DNA of 64,000 nt from Mucilaginibacter straminoryzae (lineage in GTDB: Bacteria; Bacteroidota; Bacteroidia; Sphingobacteriales; Sphingobacteriaceae): assembly GCF_022953055.1 (NCBI RefSeq), contig NZ_JALJEJ010000009.1:62001-126000 (forward strand), written 5' to 3'. Shown here piece after piece: positions 34,870-43,797 of the stretch; within the stretch, counting starts at the first letter, position 1, and every line of letters starts with the position of its first letter. The notes under the pieces were generated by a model that did not search any database, was not told the origin of the DNA, and was given only the letters and a program-made list of their open reading frames with translations. The position numbers were made by a program, and so were the translations under genes.

Positions 34870-35580
34870 TTATATTTTACGTATAGCAGAAAAAAACATA
34901 GCAATGGTAACCTTGATACAATAATATAACGGCCCAAAACTGCGGATAGAGGATTTACCGCCTTGCCGCTCAACCATATTTACCGCAGTTTCTTTAATGG
35001 TTAAACCCGCCCTTGAAAAGAAAACCAGTGATTCGGGCTCAGGGTAATCATCCGGGTAATATTTTGAAGCCAAGGCCAGCGCGTTAGCATCAAAAAGCCG
35101 GAAACCCGAAGTGCTGTCGTAAATGCTTTTTCCGGTGAAAACCCTGTTTAGCCAATGAAAATAGCTGATACCCATGCGCCGCAATACCGAAGACTGGAAG
35201 CCTTGTTTGCTTATGAACCGCGACCCGATCACAATATTAGCTGCAGTTTTTTGGTGACACTCTAATAACTTTTTCAATTCTGCCGGTGGATGCTGCCCAT
35301 CTCCGTCCATTTGTACAGCCAGGTCATATTTATGGTCGCGAGCATAAATAAGGCCGCTTTGCACTGCGCCGCCTATACCCAGGTTAACAGGAAGGTCTAT
35401 TAAATTTACGTTATTATTCTTAGCAACCAGTTTGGTTTCATCGGTTGAACAATCATTGATAACCAGTACATCAATCTGGTAATTTTCTACAGGAAGCGAA
35501 TTGTTTAACATGTGCAATAAGGTTGGCAATGAAGCCTGTTCGTTATAGCAGGGAATAACAATAAGTACCTTTTTTGTCAT
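34870..35580 (-). CDS. DPM1-like polyprenyl-phosphate glycosyltransferase (GT2)
   Basis: The 236-residue product has the GT2 core: VLIVIPCYNEQASLPTLL, VINDCSTDET, NLGIGGAVQSGLIYA, QMDGDGQHPPAE (the DxD) and VIGSRF. It resembles dolichol- or undecaprenyl-phosphate mannose/glucose synthases and has a short hydrophobic C-terminal segment. It should load a sugar onto a lipid carrier at the cytosolic face. It is first in a tight three-gene operon with DUF2304 and the TMTC-like protein. Confidence 0.9.
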   Translation of the reverse strand: MTKKVLIVIPCYNEQASLPTLLHMLNNSLPVENYQIDVLVINDCSTDETKLVAKNNNVNLIDLPVNLGIGGAVQSGLIYARDHKYDLAVQMDGDGQHPPAELKKLLECHQKTAANIVIGSRFISKQGFQSSVLRRMGISYFHWLNRVFTGKSIYDSTSGFRLFDANALALASKYYPDDYPEPESLVFFSRAGLTIKETAVNMVERQGGKSSIRSFGPLYYCIKVTIAMFFSAIRKI

Positions 35581-35825
35581 TAAAATTTAGGTTGATCAAT
35601 AATTATCAAGTAAAATAAAGAAAATTTAATGAAATCCGCGCATACAAGCTTTACTTCGAAAGTAACGTTTTTACGCGAATTGTTGATCTTGAAAAAACCT
35701 ACATTAACGGAATAAAAAGATTTTTATTTTTAGTGATATATAAAAACTTAATATATTTAGATGATTTTTAGTCACCTTAATAACAATCCAATTAATTAAC
35801 ATTCAATCAACCTAAATCGAGATAA

Positions 35826-36980
35826 ATGAAACGAACCGTTTTATACTTATCACTTCTACTTTCTGCTACTTCATTAAAGGCTCAGGTTTTAAACGGTGGT
35901 ATAAATACTAACGGAAGCCAAACTAACGCTATACTTACAGCTGTACCATTTTTAAACATTGCTCCAGATGCCCGCTCCAGCGGTATGGGTGATGCAGGTG
36001 TCGCGCTTGAACCTACTACCTATTCAACCTTTTGGAACCCCTCGGCACTTGCCTTTTTAGAAGACGGTAAAAATATCTCGCTTTCTTACAGCCCCTGGAT
36101 GCGCAAAGTTACCCCAGATGCTAACCTTGGTTATGTGAACTTCACCCAAAAGGTGGGCCTGCGCAGCGCAATTGGTTTCTCTTTACGTTATTTTAATCTT
36201 GGTGAGATTAACGTTTACGATTATAACGAAAACGCGCTGGGTTCGTACCATCCTAACGAGCTTTCTTTAGATGCCGCTTATGCGCTCAAATTCGGGCCTA
36301 ATTTTTCACTTGGTTTAGCAATGAGGTACATCAGATCAAGCATTGTACGCAGCGGTGCAAGCATTGATGGCGCGAACGGCAAAGTAGGTAATGCCGTAGC
36401 AGCAGATGTTTCTTTATACTACAGGAAACCGGTGGAGCAATTTGGTAAAACAGGAACGTTCTCCTTCGGTACCAACATATCAAATATTGGTACGAAGATG
36501 AGCTATTATAACGTAGGGCCGTCTTATTTCCTGCCCACCAATTTAAAAGTCGGCGTTGCGGATATGATCCAATTAGACGACCTGAACCAATTCACTTTTG
36601 CATTTGATATCAATAAACTTTTAGTGCCTACCCCTCCTTTAAGAGATCAGAACGGCAACATCGTTAAAGGCAAAAACGATGATCGCTCTGTAGTTTCGGG
36701 CATTTTCGGTTCTTTTACAGATGCACCTGGAGGTTTCAGCGAAGAAATTAAAGAAGTGGCCTTTTCACCAGGTGTAGAATATATGTATAATCATATTTTC
36801 GCGCTAAGAACAGGTTATTTTTATGAGGCGCCGTCGAAAGGGAACAGACAATACCTTACCCTTGGTGCAGGCTTTAAGGTAAAAGGCTTTAACCTTGATT
36901 TTTCTTATTTGATCGCCAGCCAGCAAAACAGCCCTTTGGCAAACACATTACGTTTTTCGCTTAATTACAATTTTAAATAA
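35826..36980 (+). CDS. porV: Type IX secretion outer-membrane channel protein PorV (LptO)
   Basis: The 384-residue product has a signal peptide (about 1-20, ending SLKAQ). The mature part begins with FLNIAPDARSSGMGDAGVAL and STFWNPSALAFL, motifs of the PorV/LptO family of 14-stranded barrels, and ends LRFSLNYNFK. PorV is the shuttle that binds T9SS cargo at the outer membrane. It agrees with the presence of a sorting-domain protein at 23427. It stands alone, convergent with the carbamoyltransferase gene with a single base between them. Confidence 0.88.
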   Translation: MKRTVLYLSLLLSATSLKAQVLNGGINTNGSQTNAILTAVPFLNIAPDARSSGMGDAGVALEPTTYSTFWNPSALAFLEDGKNISLSYSPWMRKVTPDANLGYVNFTQKVGLRSAIGFSLRYFNLGEINVYDYNENALGSYHPNELSLDAAYALKFGPNFSLGLAMRYIRSSIVRSGASIDGANGKVGNAVAADVSLYYRKPVEQFGKTGTFSFGTNISNIGTKMSYYNVGPSYFLPTNLKVGVADMIQLDDLNQFTFAFDINKLLVPTPPLRDQNGNIVKGKNDDRSVVSGIFGSFTDAPGGFSEEIKEVAFSPGVEYMYNHIFALRTGYFYEAPSKGNRQYLTLGAGFKVKGFNLDFSYLIASQQNSPLANTLRFSLNYNFK

Positions 36981-36981
36981 G

Positions 36982-38667
36982 CTATTTGCTGATAATAAAG
37001 TCTTCGATGATCAGTGCGTCCAGCGCACCGTCAAACAACATATTTATAGCTTCAAAAGGGGTCTCAACTATTGGCATCCCTTTTTTGTTGAAAGAGGTAT
37101 TCAGCAAAACGCCGATACCTGTTAATGCTTTAAAAGCTGTTAGCAGGCCATAAAATTCGGGGTTCCAATCTGGCGTTACCGTCTGTACCCTGCACGTGCC
37201 ATCAGTGTGCACTACACCGCTTAGCTGTTCCCGCCACTGGGGTTTGATATGGTCAATAAGAATCATATAAGGGCTTTCATCGCCATGTTCAAAATAAACA
37301 GGCGCATCTTCCTTCAACACAGCGGGCGCAAAGGGCCTGAAATCTTCCCTGAATTTTATGTTCTGGTTAATGTGCAGCTGTACGCCCGGCAAGCGTGGAT
37401 CTGCAAGAATGCTGCGATGGCCTAATGCTCGCGGACCAAACTCAGCCCCTTTCTGAAACCATGCAATCACCTTTCCGCTCGCCAGTAAAGCTGCGGCTTC
37501 TTTAATGTACTCGCCGGTTTGTTTGTAGTTTAACTTAACGGCGTGTTGGTTTTGGTAAAAGTCAATAGCCTCTTTTATCTGCAAAGCAGGGTATGCTTTG
37601 CCAAAGAATGAAGTGCCAGAAAGCGGCACTTTCTTATTTCCCAATATGGCATACCATCCGTAATAAGCACACCCAAGCGCAAGCCCATTGTCGCCAGAAG
37701 CAGGCTGCATATACAAATTTTTTATGCCGGGTCCGTTCAACAACTTCCGGTTAGCAACAGCGTTCAGGGCCACGCCACCGGCATAAGCCATGTTTTGATG
37801 CGGATATTCGATCGCACGCTCGCTAAACAAATAACAGATGGCTTTCTCTGTTTCTTTTTGTACCCAGCGGGCAATAGCTGCGTAATGGCTAAAATTCGCC
37901 TTAAACGCTTCGTAATTCTTTGCCGGGCTGGTGAATACTGCATTTAAGTTTTCATAAAGCACCTCTACCCTTCCCTGCTCCAGCTTAAATAATGGCTTGT
38001 CATATACCTGCTTTCCATAAGGGGCCAATCCCATTAGCTTACCTGCATCGTCCATATTGCCAAAACAGTACCTGCTTGCCGCGCTATATAAACCACCTAT
38101 GGAATGATAGTTAGTGGGTAGCTTTAAGGCATTCTTATTATCATAAAGCCTCATCTCAGAAAAATCCTTATGCAAGGCCATTAGTTTTTGGCCATCGAAA
38201 TGGTAAAAACTGTCTTTTTCGCAACACATTCCGTTTATTAAGGCTTCGCCTGGTATATATGCACCTTCAAGATCCTTACATTGATGGTAAGGGCTGCCAG
38301 CACCGTCAATAACCATGATATTGCAGGTATCAAAAGGCGACATAGCCGCCGCGCTCCAGGCATGCGCCATATGATGAGAGATAGTAACAACCGGCACCTG
38401 TATATCCTCATCAAAGTAACGTTTGCCTGAATATTTTGCCGGAGAAATATCTATTTCAAAGTTAGCGGCCTGTACAATAAGGGCAAGATCATCAACTGCT
38501 ATACCGGCTGCATCAAGACAATACTTTACAGTAAGATAATCATTGCCGCCATCATGTTTCAGTCTGGTAAGCCGTTCCTTTTCAATAGCTACGATAACTT
38601 CACCATCTTTTAAGATACAAGTAGAACCATCGTGCGAAAGGCCGGTACCTAAAATATACACGCTCAT
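36982..38667 (-). CDS. NodU/CmcH-family O-carbamoyltransferase
   Basis: The 561-residue product has the N-terminal ASKHA-like domain with the HHMAHAWSA motif (about 98-106) and DGAG, an AYAGGVALNAVANRKLL stretch (about 293), and the C-terminal YrdC-related part with GPRALGHRSILADPR (about 405) and LNTSFNKKGMPIVETP. The family transfers a carbamoyl group from carbamoyl phosphate to a hydroxyl of a sugar or small molecule. It lies 35 bases downstream of a methyltransferase gene on the same strand. It is probably used in modifying a surface glycan or secreted metabolite. Confidence 0.92.
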   Translation of the reverse strand: MSVYILGTGLSHDGSTCILKDGEVIVAIEKERLTRLKHDGGNDYLTVKYCLDAAGIAVDDLALIVQAANFEIDISPAKYSGKRYFDEDIQVPVVTISHHMAHAWSAAAMSPFDTCNIMVIDGAGSPYHQCKDLEGAYIPGEALINGMCCEKDSFYHFDGQKLMALHKDFSEMRLYDNKNALKLPTNYHSIGGLYSAASRYCFGNMDDAGKLMGLAPYGKQVYDKPLFKLEQGRVEVLYENLNAVFTSPAKNYEAFKANFSHYAAIARWVQKETEKAICYLFSERAIEYPHQNMAYAGGVALNAVANRKLLNGPGIKNLYMQPASGDNGLALGCAYYGWYAILGNKKVPLSGTSFFGKAYPALQIKEAIDFYQNQHAVKLNYKQTGEYIKEAAALLASGKVIAWFQKGAEFGPRALGHRSILADPRLPGVQLHINQNIKFREDFRPFAPAVLKEDAPVYFEHGDESPYMILIDHIKPQWREQLSGVVHTDGTCRVQTVTPDWNPEFYGLLTAFKALTGIGVLLNTSFNKKGMPIVETPFEAINMLFDGALDALIIEDFIISK

Positions 38668-38702
38668 ATTAAGTATTACTAAAGTAGGTGCAAGAACAGC
38701 CG

Positions 38703-39407
38703 CTAAAGGATGATATCAAGGATGTACCCGCCCGCCGTCATTGGAAAAAATCGCTCAATCCCGTTGACGATACTTTCGCACGCACCAACTATTTTTTTCT
38801 TTACGCCAGTCGAATTCATGATCATTTCGCTGAATTTGACATGATACGGTACAATCTGCCAGCTGTCAAAACCACTTCGCTGGCAAAGCGTATTCAGGGT
38901 TTTATAAGAATACACCTGCAAGTGATCCTGGTGGGCAGACTCGCGCGAGAAAAAGGAAAGCAATATATTTGAAAAGGACGTGGTATTCGGTGTAGAACAG
39001 ATTAAACGTTTACCCGCGAAAGATTTTTTAAGGCTTAAAAAAAACTTCAGCGTATCCGGCAAGTGCTCAATCAGTTCGCCGGCGATAATAATGTCAATCG
39101 AATTAAAATCTATCCCCAGATTTTCAAGGTCGTAAATATCCCCGAATAAGATCTTTTCGCGTTCATTTAATATCAGCCCCTCTTTTGGCAACGATGGTGA
39201 GTTGTCCACACCGATATGCAGTTTTGAAACAGATGATATCTCATCGAATAAATACTCCGTTGAATCTCTTTTTATTAAAGCAGTTTCGTCGTAACAACCC
39301 AGGTCCAATACATTTTTCCCGCTGCAGGCAGCCTTAATATACTTAATACGGGATACGGTTTTAGGAACAGAGATTTTTTCGACGGGCGTATATTTTAAAT
39401 CGGCCAT
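38703..39407 (-). CDS. Class I SAM-dependent methyltransferase
   Basis: The 234-residue product has motif I VLDLGCYDET (about 33-42, GxG loop altered to GCY), the acidic HIGVDNS (about 66), DIIIAGELIEHLPD (about 105-118) and LICSTPNTTS, an order common in sugar- or lipid-modifying methyltransferases. It directly precedes the carbamoyltransferase gene and probably shares its transcript. Substrate unknown. Confidence 0.85.
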   Translation of the reverse strand: MADLKYTPVEKISVPKTVSRIKYIKAACSGKNVLDLGCYDETALIKRDSTEYLFDEISSVSKLHIGVDNSPSLPKEGLILNEREKILFGDIYDLENLGIDFNSIDIIIAGELIEHLPDTLKFFLSLKKSFAGKRLICSTPNTTSFSNILLSFFSRESAHQDHLQVYSYKTLNTLCQRSGFDSWQIVPYHVKFSEMIMNSTGVKKKIVGACESIVNGIERFFPMTAGGYILDIIL

Positions 39408-39545
39408 GTAATAAGGTTAAGAAAAATTAGTACAATAGCGAAGTTAAAAATAAAGAATAACCATATAGTTAAATTATAAAAAACATCAAATTTAACCGCG
39501 CTTTTAATTATTCTGTATAAATTTAATAATTATAAACTTTATCCA

Positions 39546-40574
39546 ATGACAACCGACCTATCAACCATCACTGATACAATGCCAGCATCTACAGAAGTGG
39601 GTAAGCTTGGCATAATGCAACTCAAAAGATTCTGGTATAAGAGTTCTTTCAGGGCATCAGCCGCTCACGTTAGCAAGCACGCGAATGAAGCAACGCTCGA
39701 CAAGATCTGCCTGTATATTTTAGGGTTAGGCCTCGAACAAACTTACAAGCAGTTGGGCAATAACATGCTTACGTTTGACGAGTTTGAAGACTGGATAATT
39801 ACAACTGCCGGCATGCCCATGGAAAGCGAGGTTACCCGTTTCAACGCAACCTTCCAGGAAAACAAACCCAGGGAAACACACCCTATTCCATCAGTACTCT
39901 CAGCCGCTGAAATAGATTTCTGGAACGAAAACGGCTACCTGATTATTAAAAATGCGATACCAAAAGAAGACTGCGAAATTTCTGTAGACGTAATATGTGA
40001 ACACATCGGGGTAGACAAAAATGACCCGGATACGTGGTATACTAAAAATGATTCGCGCCAGGGGATTATGGTACAGCTTTTTCAACACCCTATACTTGTT
40101 AAGAACAGGTATTCGGATAAAATACGACAAGTATTTGAACAGCTTTGGCAACGAACCGATATTTGGGTATCTGCAGACCGTGTTGGTTTTAACCCGCCTG
40201 AAACAGAATTTTACAAGTTTCAGGGGCCAGACCTGCATTGGGATTGCAGCCTGCAACTGCCCGTTCCTTATGATTTACAGGGCATACTTTACCTTAATGA
40301 TGTTGCTGCTAATCAAGGTGCCTTTACACTTGTGCCCGGCTTTCAGCACCGCCTTGAAGATTGGATAAAATCATTGCCGCCCGGCGCAAATCCAAGGCGA
40401 CAAAACCTGCATGCACTTGGCAGTAAACCAATAGCGGCAGAAGCGGGCGACTTAATTATATGGCAACAGGCATTACCCCATGGGAGCAGCCCTAATACAT
40501 CGTCAAAACCGCGCTTTGTTCAATATATTACCTACCTACAGGTAGACCACCAGGATCAGGAAATGTGGGTATGA
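39546..40574 (+). CDS. Phytanoyl-CoA dioxygenase (PhyH) family Fe(II)/2-oxoglutarate oxygenase
   Basis: The 342-residue product has a helical N-terminal extension (about 1-115) and the PhyH core: His231-x-Asp233 in PDLHWDCS, His312 in ALPHGSSPN and Arg323 in KPRFVQYI, forming the iron and 2-oxoglutarate sites. Family members hydroxylate acyl chains, amino acids or natural products. It is divergent from the methyltransferase-carbamoyltransferase pair and could act in the same pathway. It has no signal peptide. Confidence 0.88.
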   Translation: MTTDLSTITDTMPASTEVGKLGIMQLKRFWYKSSFRASAAHVSKHANEATLDKICLYILGLGLEQTYKQLGNNMLTFDEFEDWIITTAGMPMESEVTRFNATFQENKPRETHPIPSVLSAAEIDFWNENGYLIIKNAIPKEDCEISVDVICEHIGVDKNDPDTWYTKNDSRQGIMVQLFQHPILVKNRYSDKIRQVFEQLWQRTDIWVSADRVGFNPPETEFYKFQGPDLHWDCSLQLPVPYDLQGILYLNDVAANQGAFTLVPGFQHRLEDWIKSLPPGANPRRQNLHALGSKPIAAEAGDLIIWQQALPHGSSPNTSSKPRFVQYITYLQVDHQDQEMWV

Positions 40575-40666
40575 TCTTTGGGTTCCGTGAAAATTTTGCG
40601 CCGCACCTGAAACAATATGAGTTGGCTTTAGCTTTCTTTACATTATTTACTTTACCGTAGTTCATC

Positions 40667-41233
40667 ATGTCTGGAAAATCTTTGCTGATAGGCTTCTTCA
40701 TTGCTGTTCAATCGTTTATAATAGCTGGCACGCATTCTGCCTGCGCGCAATCAGGTGCGCTCAAAGTAATCATCATCCGGCACGGCGAAAAACCGGTTGA
40801 CGGCGATAACCTTTCATGCGCAGGAATGAACCGTGCATTAAAACTTTCTGCAGTCATCACACAAAAATTTGGCAAGCCGGATTTTGCATATGCACCAGCG
40901 CCTTCAACAGGTAAAGCCACCAAGAACGTGCGCATGCTGCAAACTTTGTGGCCCCTTGCAATAAAATACAATCTGAATATTAATACGAAATACGCCGTCG
41001 GCCAAACCTCTGCCCTTGCTGCCAATTTGCTAAAACGCACCGGAACTGTTATTGTAGTATGGGAGCATGATAACATCCCCGCAATTGTAACGGCATTGGG
41101 TATTACCGACAAAAAGCTAAAATGGAAAGGCGAGAACTACGATGATATATGGATAGTCACCATAGATGGAAAGAAAAGGACGCTTTCAAAAGATAGCGAA
41201 GGCATCAATCCGGGCAGTACCTGCACTTTTTAA
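40667..41233 (+). CDS. Secreted histidine-phosphatase-family protein
   Basis: The 188-residue product has a signal peptide (about 1-28, ending SACAQ) and the RHGEKP motif (Arg38, His39) of phosphoglycerate-mutase/histidine phosphatases. A later VVWEHDNIPAIVTALG supplies the second His. The SHG-type distal motif is altered to EHD, which is seen in some secreted members. The substrate is unknown. It stands alone between the PhyH and the metallo-beta-lactamase genes. Confidence 0.75.
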   Translation: MSGKSLLIGFFIAVQSFIIAGTHSACAQSGALKVIIIRHGEKPVDGDNLSCAGMNRALKLSAVITQKFGKPDFAYAPAPSTGKATKNVRMLQTLWPLAIKYNLNINTKYAVGQTSALAANLLKRTGTVIVVWEHDNIPAIVTALGITDKKLKWKGENYDDIWIVTIDGKKRTLSKDSEGINPGSTCTF

Positions 41234-41286
41234 AAGCATTAAATAGTACTGTTATCAGACCATACACGCTTGTACATACTATCGAG

Positions 41287-41319
41287 TTTCGGCAAACTCG
41301 TAACAATGCGCTATATTTG
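41287..41319 (+). promoter_or_regulatory. Predicted promoter of the metallo-beta-lactamase gene
   Basis: TATATTTG (41312-41319) is a perfect -7 element, with TTTC at 41287-41290 as a -33 candidate (21-base spacer). It is only 5 bases upstream of the ATG at 41325, so the transcript would be almost leaderless. Confidence 0.4.
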
Positions 41320-41324
41320 ATCGT

Positions 41325-42212
41325 ATGCGATTTGCCTTTATTTTCCTGCTGTTTTTCGTCATTTCCTCGCCTCTTGCTTTTTCACAGACAGATCCCGACT
41401 GGACTACGGCAATTGCCCCTTTTCAAATTTCGGACCATCTGTACTATGTAGGAAGCAAAGATTTGGCGAGTTATCTTATTGTTACCCCCAAGGGAAATAT
41501 CCTCATCAATGCTAACTTACCTTCCTCGCCACCATTAATAAGGCGCAGCGTAGGGCAACTGGGATTTCGTTGGAAGGATATTAAAATATTGCTTAACAGC
41601 CAGGCGCATTTTGACCATATGGGTGGTGCAGCGCAAGTGATCAGGGAAACCGGTGCTAAGAATATGGTGATGGATGACGACGTAGATGTGGTTAAAACCG
41701 GAGGAGAAAAGGATTTTTTGTCACCTTCACCTAATCTGGAACACTATCCGCCTTGCCAGGTCGACAGTGTACTTCATGACGGCAGCACGATCAGCCTTGG
41801 CGGAGTAAAACTTTATGCGAACAAGACCGCCGGGCACACGCGTGGATGCACAACGTGGACAATGCAGGACCATCTGCCAGGTGAGCCAAAGAACACCCGG
41901 CGAAATATTGTGATCATTGGCGGCACAAGTTTCTGGTCCGAGTATCATTTCGTCCCTACCGCCAATTCTAAAGAAAGCTATCCTGGTATTGCTGCTGATT
42001 TTGAAAAAACCTTTGCTAAACTACAGGCCCTACCATGCGATATTTTTTTAGGTGCCCATGGTAAGTATTTTAACCTGCTTACAAAGCTTGAGCGCTATGT
42101 AAAGGAAGGACCGAAAGTTTTCATTGATCCGAGCGGATACCGGAAATATGTTGCTGAGGCAAAAAATACCTTTTTTACAGAGCTAAGCAAGCAGCAAGCG
42201 ACTACACATTGA
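41325..42212 (+). CDS. Subclass B3 metallo-beta-lactamase, GOB-like
   Basis: The 295-residue product has a signal peptide (about 1-20, ending AFS) and the MBL fold. The zinc motif is Gln93-Ala-His95-Phe-Asp97-His98 (SQAHFDHMGG), followed by His171 (AGHTRGC) and His245 (LGAHGKYF). In B3 numbering the first ligand is Gln at position 116 instead of His, which is characteristic of the GOB group from Elizabethkingia. It should be periplasmic. A chromosomal location with no mobile element suggests an intrinsic gene; hydrolysis of beta-lactams is likely but not shown. Confidence 0.9.
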   Translation: MRFAFIFLLFFVISSPLAFSQTDPDWTTAIAPFQISDHLYYVGSKDLASYLIVTPKGNILINANLPSSPPLIRRSVGQLGFRWKDIKILLNSQAHFDHMGGAAQVIRETGAKNMVMDDDVDVVKTGGEKDFLSPSPNLEHYPPCQVDSVLHDGSTISLGGVKLYANKTAGHTRGCTTWTMQDHLPGEPKNTRRNIVIIGGTSFWSEYHFVPTANSKESYPGIAADFEKTFAKLQALPCDIFLGAHGKYFNLLTKLERYVKEGPKVFIDPSGYRKYVAEAKNTFFTELSKQQATTH

Positions 42213-42228
42213 ACCGGTCAAATTCCGT

Positions 42229-43323
42229 TTAATCTCCATGTTGCTTTGTTTGCAACATCATTTCTGCAATTACTCTCGTGACTTGGGTAGGCGAATGACA
42301 GTCGCAGTTACTTAAGCCAATAACATAGATCTCTTCTTTCGGAATATATACGCCCATAGATTTAAAGCCAAATATACTTCCGCCATGCTCACGTGTGGGT
42401 ATGCCGTTTATTTCTTTAATATGCCATCCGTAACCGTAGCTGATTTTTTGCCCGTTGTTTAAAGAGTAGGTTGAAAAGGCCTTTTGCGTCTCGACAGGAT
42501 TAATTAGTAAATGATGTTCTAATGCATTCTGCCACTTCAGCATATCCCCTAACGTAGACATAAGCGATCCGGACGCAAAAGGTACGCTAAAGCTGATCTG
42601 TGTTTTATTAACATATCCGTTTGATTTTTTGTGATAACCGTAGGCTCGTTTGTAGATTACTTTTCTATCACTTGCATAGCAAGAATGCTCCATGCCTATC
42701 TTCTTAAAGATATTCTGTTCAATAAACTGTTCATAAGTCTGCCCGGAAACCAGCTCGATAAGGTATCCAAGCAATACATACCCGGAGTTATTATAATCGA
42801 ACTTGTCACCAGGTGCAAAATCAACGGGTTCGTTCTTAAAAAAATCGACCATCATTTTCGGCGACATTTCCTTTTGTGAAATAGTAGACAGTGTGCTCAT
42901 TTTCGTAAAATCCTTAATGCCAGAAGTATGGGTCAGCAAATGATGGATCAGGATATGGCTGCCTCCGGGATAATCAGGAACGTATTTAGCTACCGGGTCC
43001 ATAACGTTCAACTTTCCTTGCTCTTCAAGCATAAGTACCGCCACTGCCGTGAATTGCTTAGTCATTGAACCTAATTCAAAAACGTTGTCTGTCCTCATGT
43101 CTGAGTCGAGTTCAATATTTGCCTTACCAAATGCTTTCGAATAGATGATCTGGCCTTTGCGGGCTACCATAAAAGCGCCACCCGGGCCGTTCGGATCATT
43201 AAATTCCGTTCTGATCACACTGTCTAATCTGGAGTCGAGTGATTGCGCCTCAGTATGAACAAAGGGCGCCCATATAAATGCAAAGAAGATGAAAGCTGAA
43301 GTAAGCGATGGAATTTTTAACAT
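42229..43323 (-). CDS. Secreted serine hydrolase, beta-lactamase/class C penicillin-binding family
   Basis: The 364-residue product has a signal peptide (about 1-26). SMTK (about 87-90) is the SxxK box, YNNSGY (about 175) the second, and HGGSIFG (about 315) the third. It is the same superfamily as the 16423 gene but clearly a separate lineage. It is convergent with the B3 metallo-beta-lactamase gene. Typical roles are cell-wall peptide or ester hydrolysis; the substrate is unknown. Confidence 0.85.
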   Translation of the reverse strand: MLKIPSLTSAFIFFAFIWAPFVHTEAQSLDSRLDSVIRTEFNDPNGPGGAFMVARKGQIIYSKAFGKANIELDSDMRTDNVFELGSMTKQFTAVAVLMLEEQGKLNVMDPVAKYVPDYPGGSHILIHHLLTHTSGIKDFTKMSTLSTISQKEMSPKMMVDFFKNEPVDFAPGDKFDYNNSGYVLLGYLIELVSGQTYEQFIEQNIFKKIGMEHSCYASDRKVIYKRAYGYHKKSNGYVNKTQISFSVPFASGSLMSTLGDMLKWQNALEHHLLINPVETQKAFSTYSLNNGQKISYGYGWHIKEINGIPTREHGGSIFGFKSMGVYIPKEEIYVIGLSNCDCHSPTQVTRVIAEMMLQTKQHGD

Positions 43324-43564
43324 TTGTCTGTTTTCCCTCTGTGACGCTATTTAGCGAAGTGTGGTTACAGCTCTATTGTTTTTCTGCCAGGTGCCTTGCC
43401 GATCGTGATGATAAACAAAAAAAATCTGGCTGAAGACCCCTACCATACATCACTGGTGGAATAATTATATATACGCCATTCCCCCGGTTTATTCATATTC
43501 GAGCCTCTTGATACTCCGATAAAAATATTTTTCCGAAAAAACTACAAAATAGGTAGACTTTATA

Positions 43565-43572
43565 TATCTTTG
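43565..43572 (+). promoter_or_regulatory. Predicted -7 promoter element upstream of the SAM riboswitch
   Basis: TATCTTTG matches TAnnTTTG exactly and ends 20 bases before the aptamer, where a transcription start just upstream of the riboswitch is expected. No convincing -33 element was seen. Confidence 0.5.
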
Positions 43573-43592
43573 TACCGTAGTTCTGAATTTTC

Positions 43593-43694
43593 ATTATCAA
43601 GAAAGATGGAGGGATAGGCCCTGCGAAGTCTTAGCAACCTGTACAAGTTATAAAGGTGCTAAATCCTGTCTGCTGTAAATGCAGAAAAGATAAT
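43593..43694 (+). promoter_or_regulatory. SAM-I riboswitch (S-box)
   Basis: The conserved order is present: P1 left arm ATTATC, AAGATGGAGGGA, TAGGCCCTGCGAAG, TTAGCAACC, AAGGTGCTAAATCC, TGCTGTAAATGCAG as the P4 region, and the P1 right arm GATAAT. This fits the S-box consensus. It lies about 100 bases upstream of the TlpA-like gene and should shut the transcript down when SAM is plentiful, so the locus is expected to be on during methionine/sulfur shortage. Confidence 0.93.
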
Positions 43695-43761
43695 GTTGAC
43701 GATGTCTTTAAGCTCGTGCCGTTGTCTCCCACCCCTCCTTGATGATGATTTTAAACTACCA

Positions 43762-43786
43762 ATTGCGTAATGCAACGCAGTTTTAA
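43762..43786 (+). terminator. Terminator hairpin of the SAM riboswitch expression platform
   Basis: A 7-bp stem (ATTGCGT with ACGCAGT, one G-U pair) is followed by TTTT, 12 bases before the start codon at 43798. It is the natural OFF element for the upstream aptamer. Confidence 0.55.
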
Positions 43787-43797
43787 CAGGCACACTG

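Noticed and set aside
38688..38972. Plus-strand open frame opposite the methyltransferase gene
   Set aside because: It lies inside the well-supported minus-strand methyltransferase gene and shows no family motifs.
43693..43770. Short frame MLTMSLSSCRC starting inside the SAM riboswitch P1 stem
   Set aside because: The start overlaps the aptamer and the frame has no other support; only two Cys, unlike the Cys-run frame at 44435.
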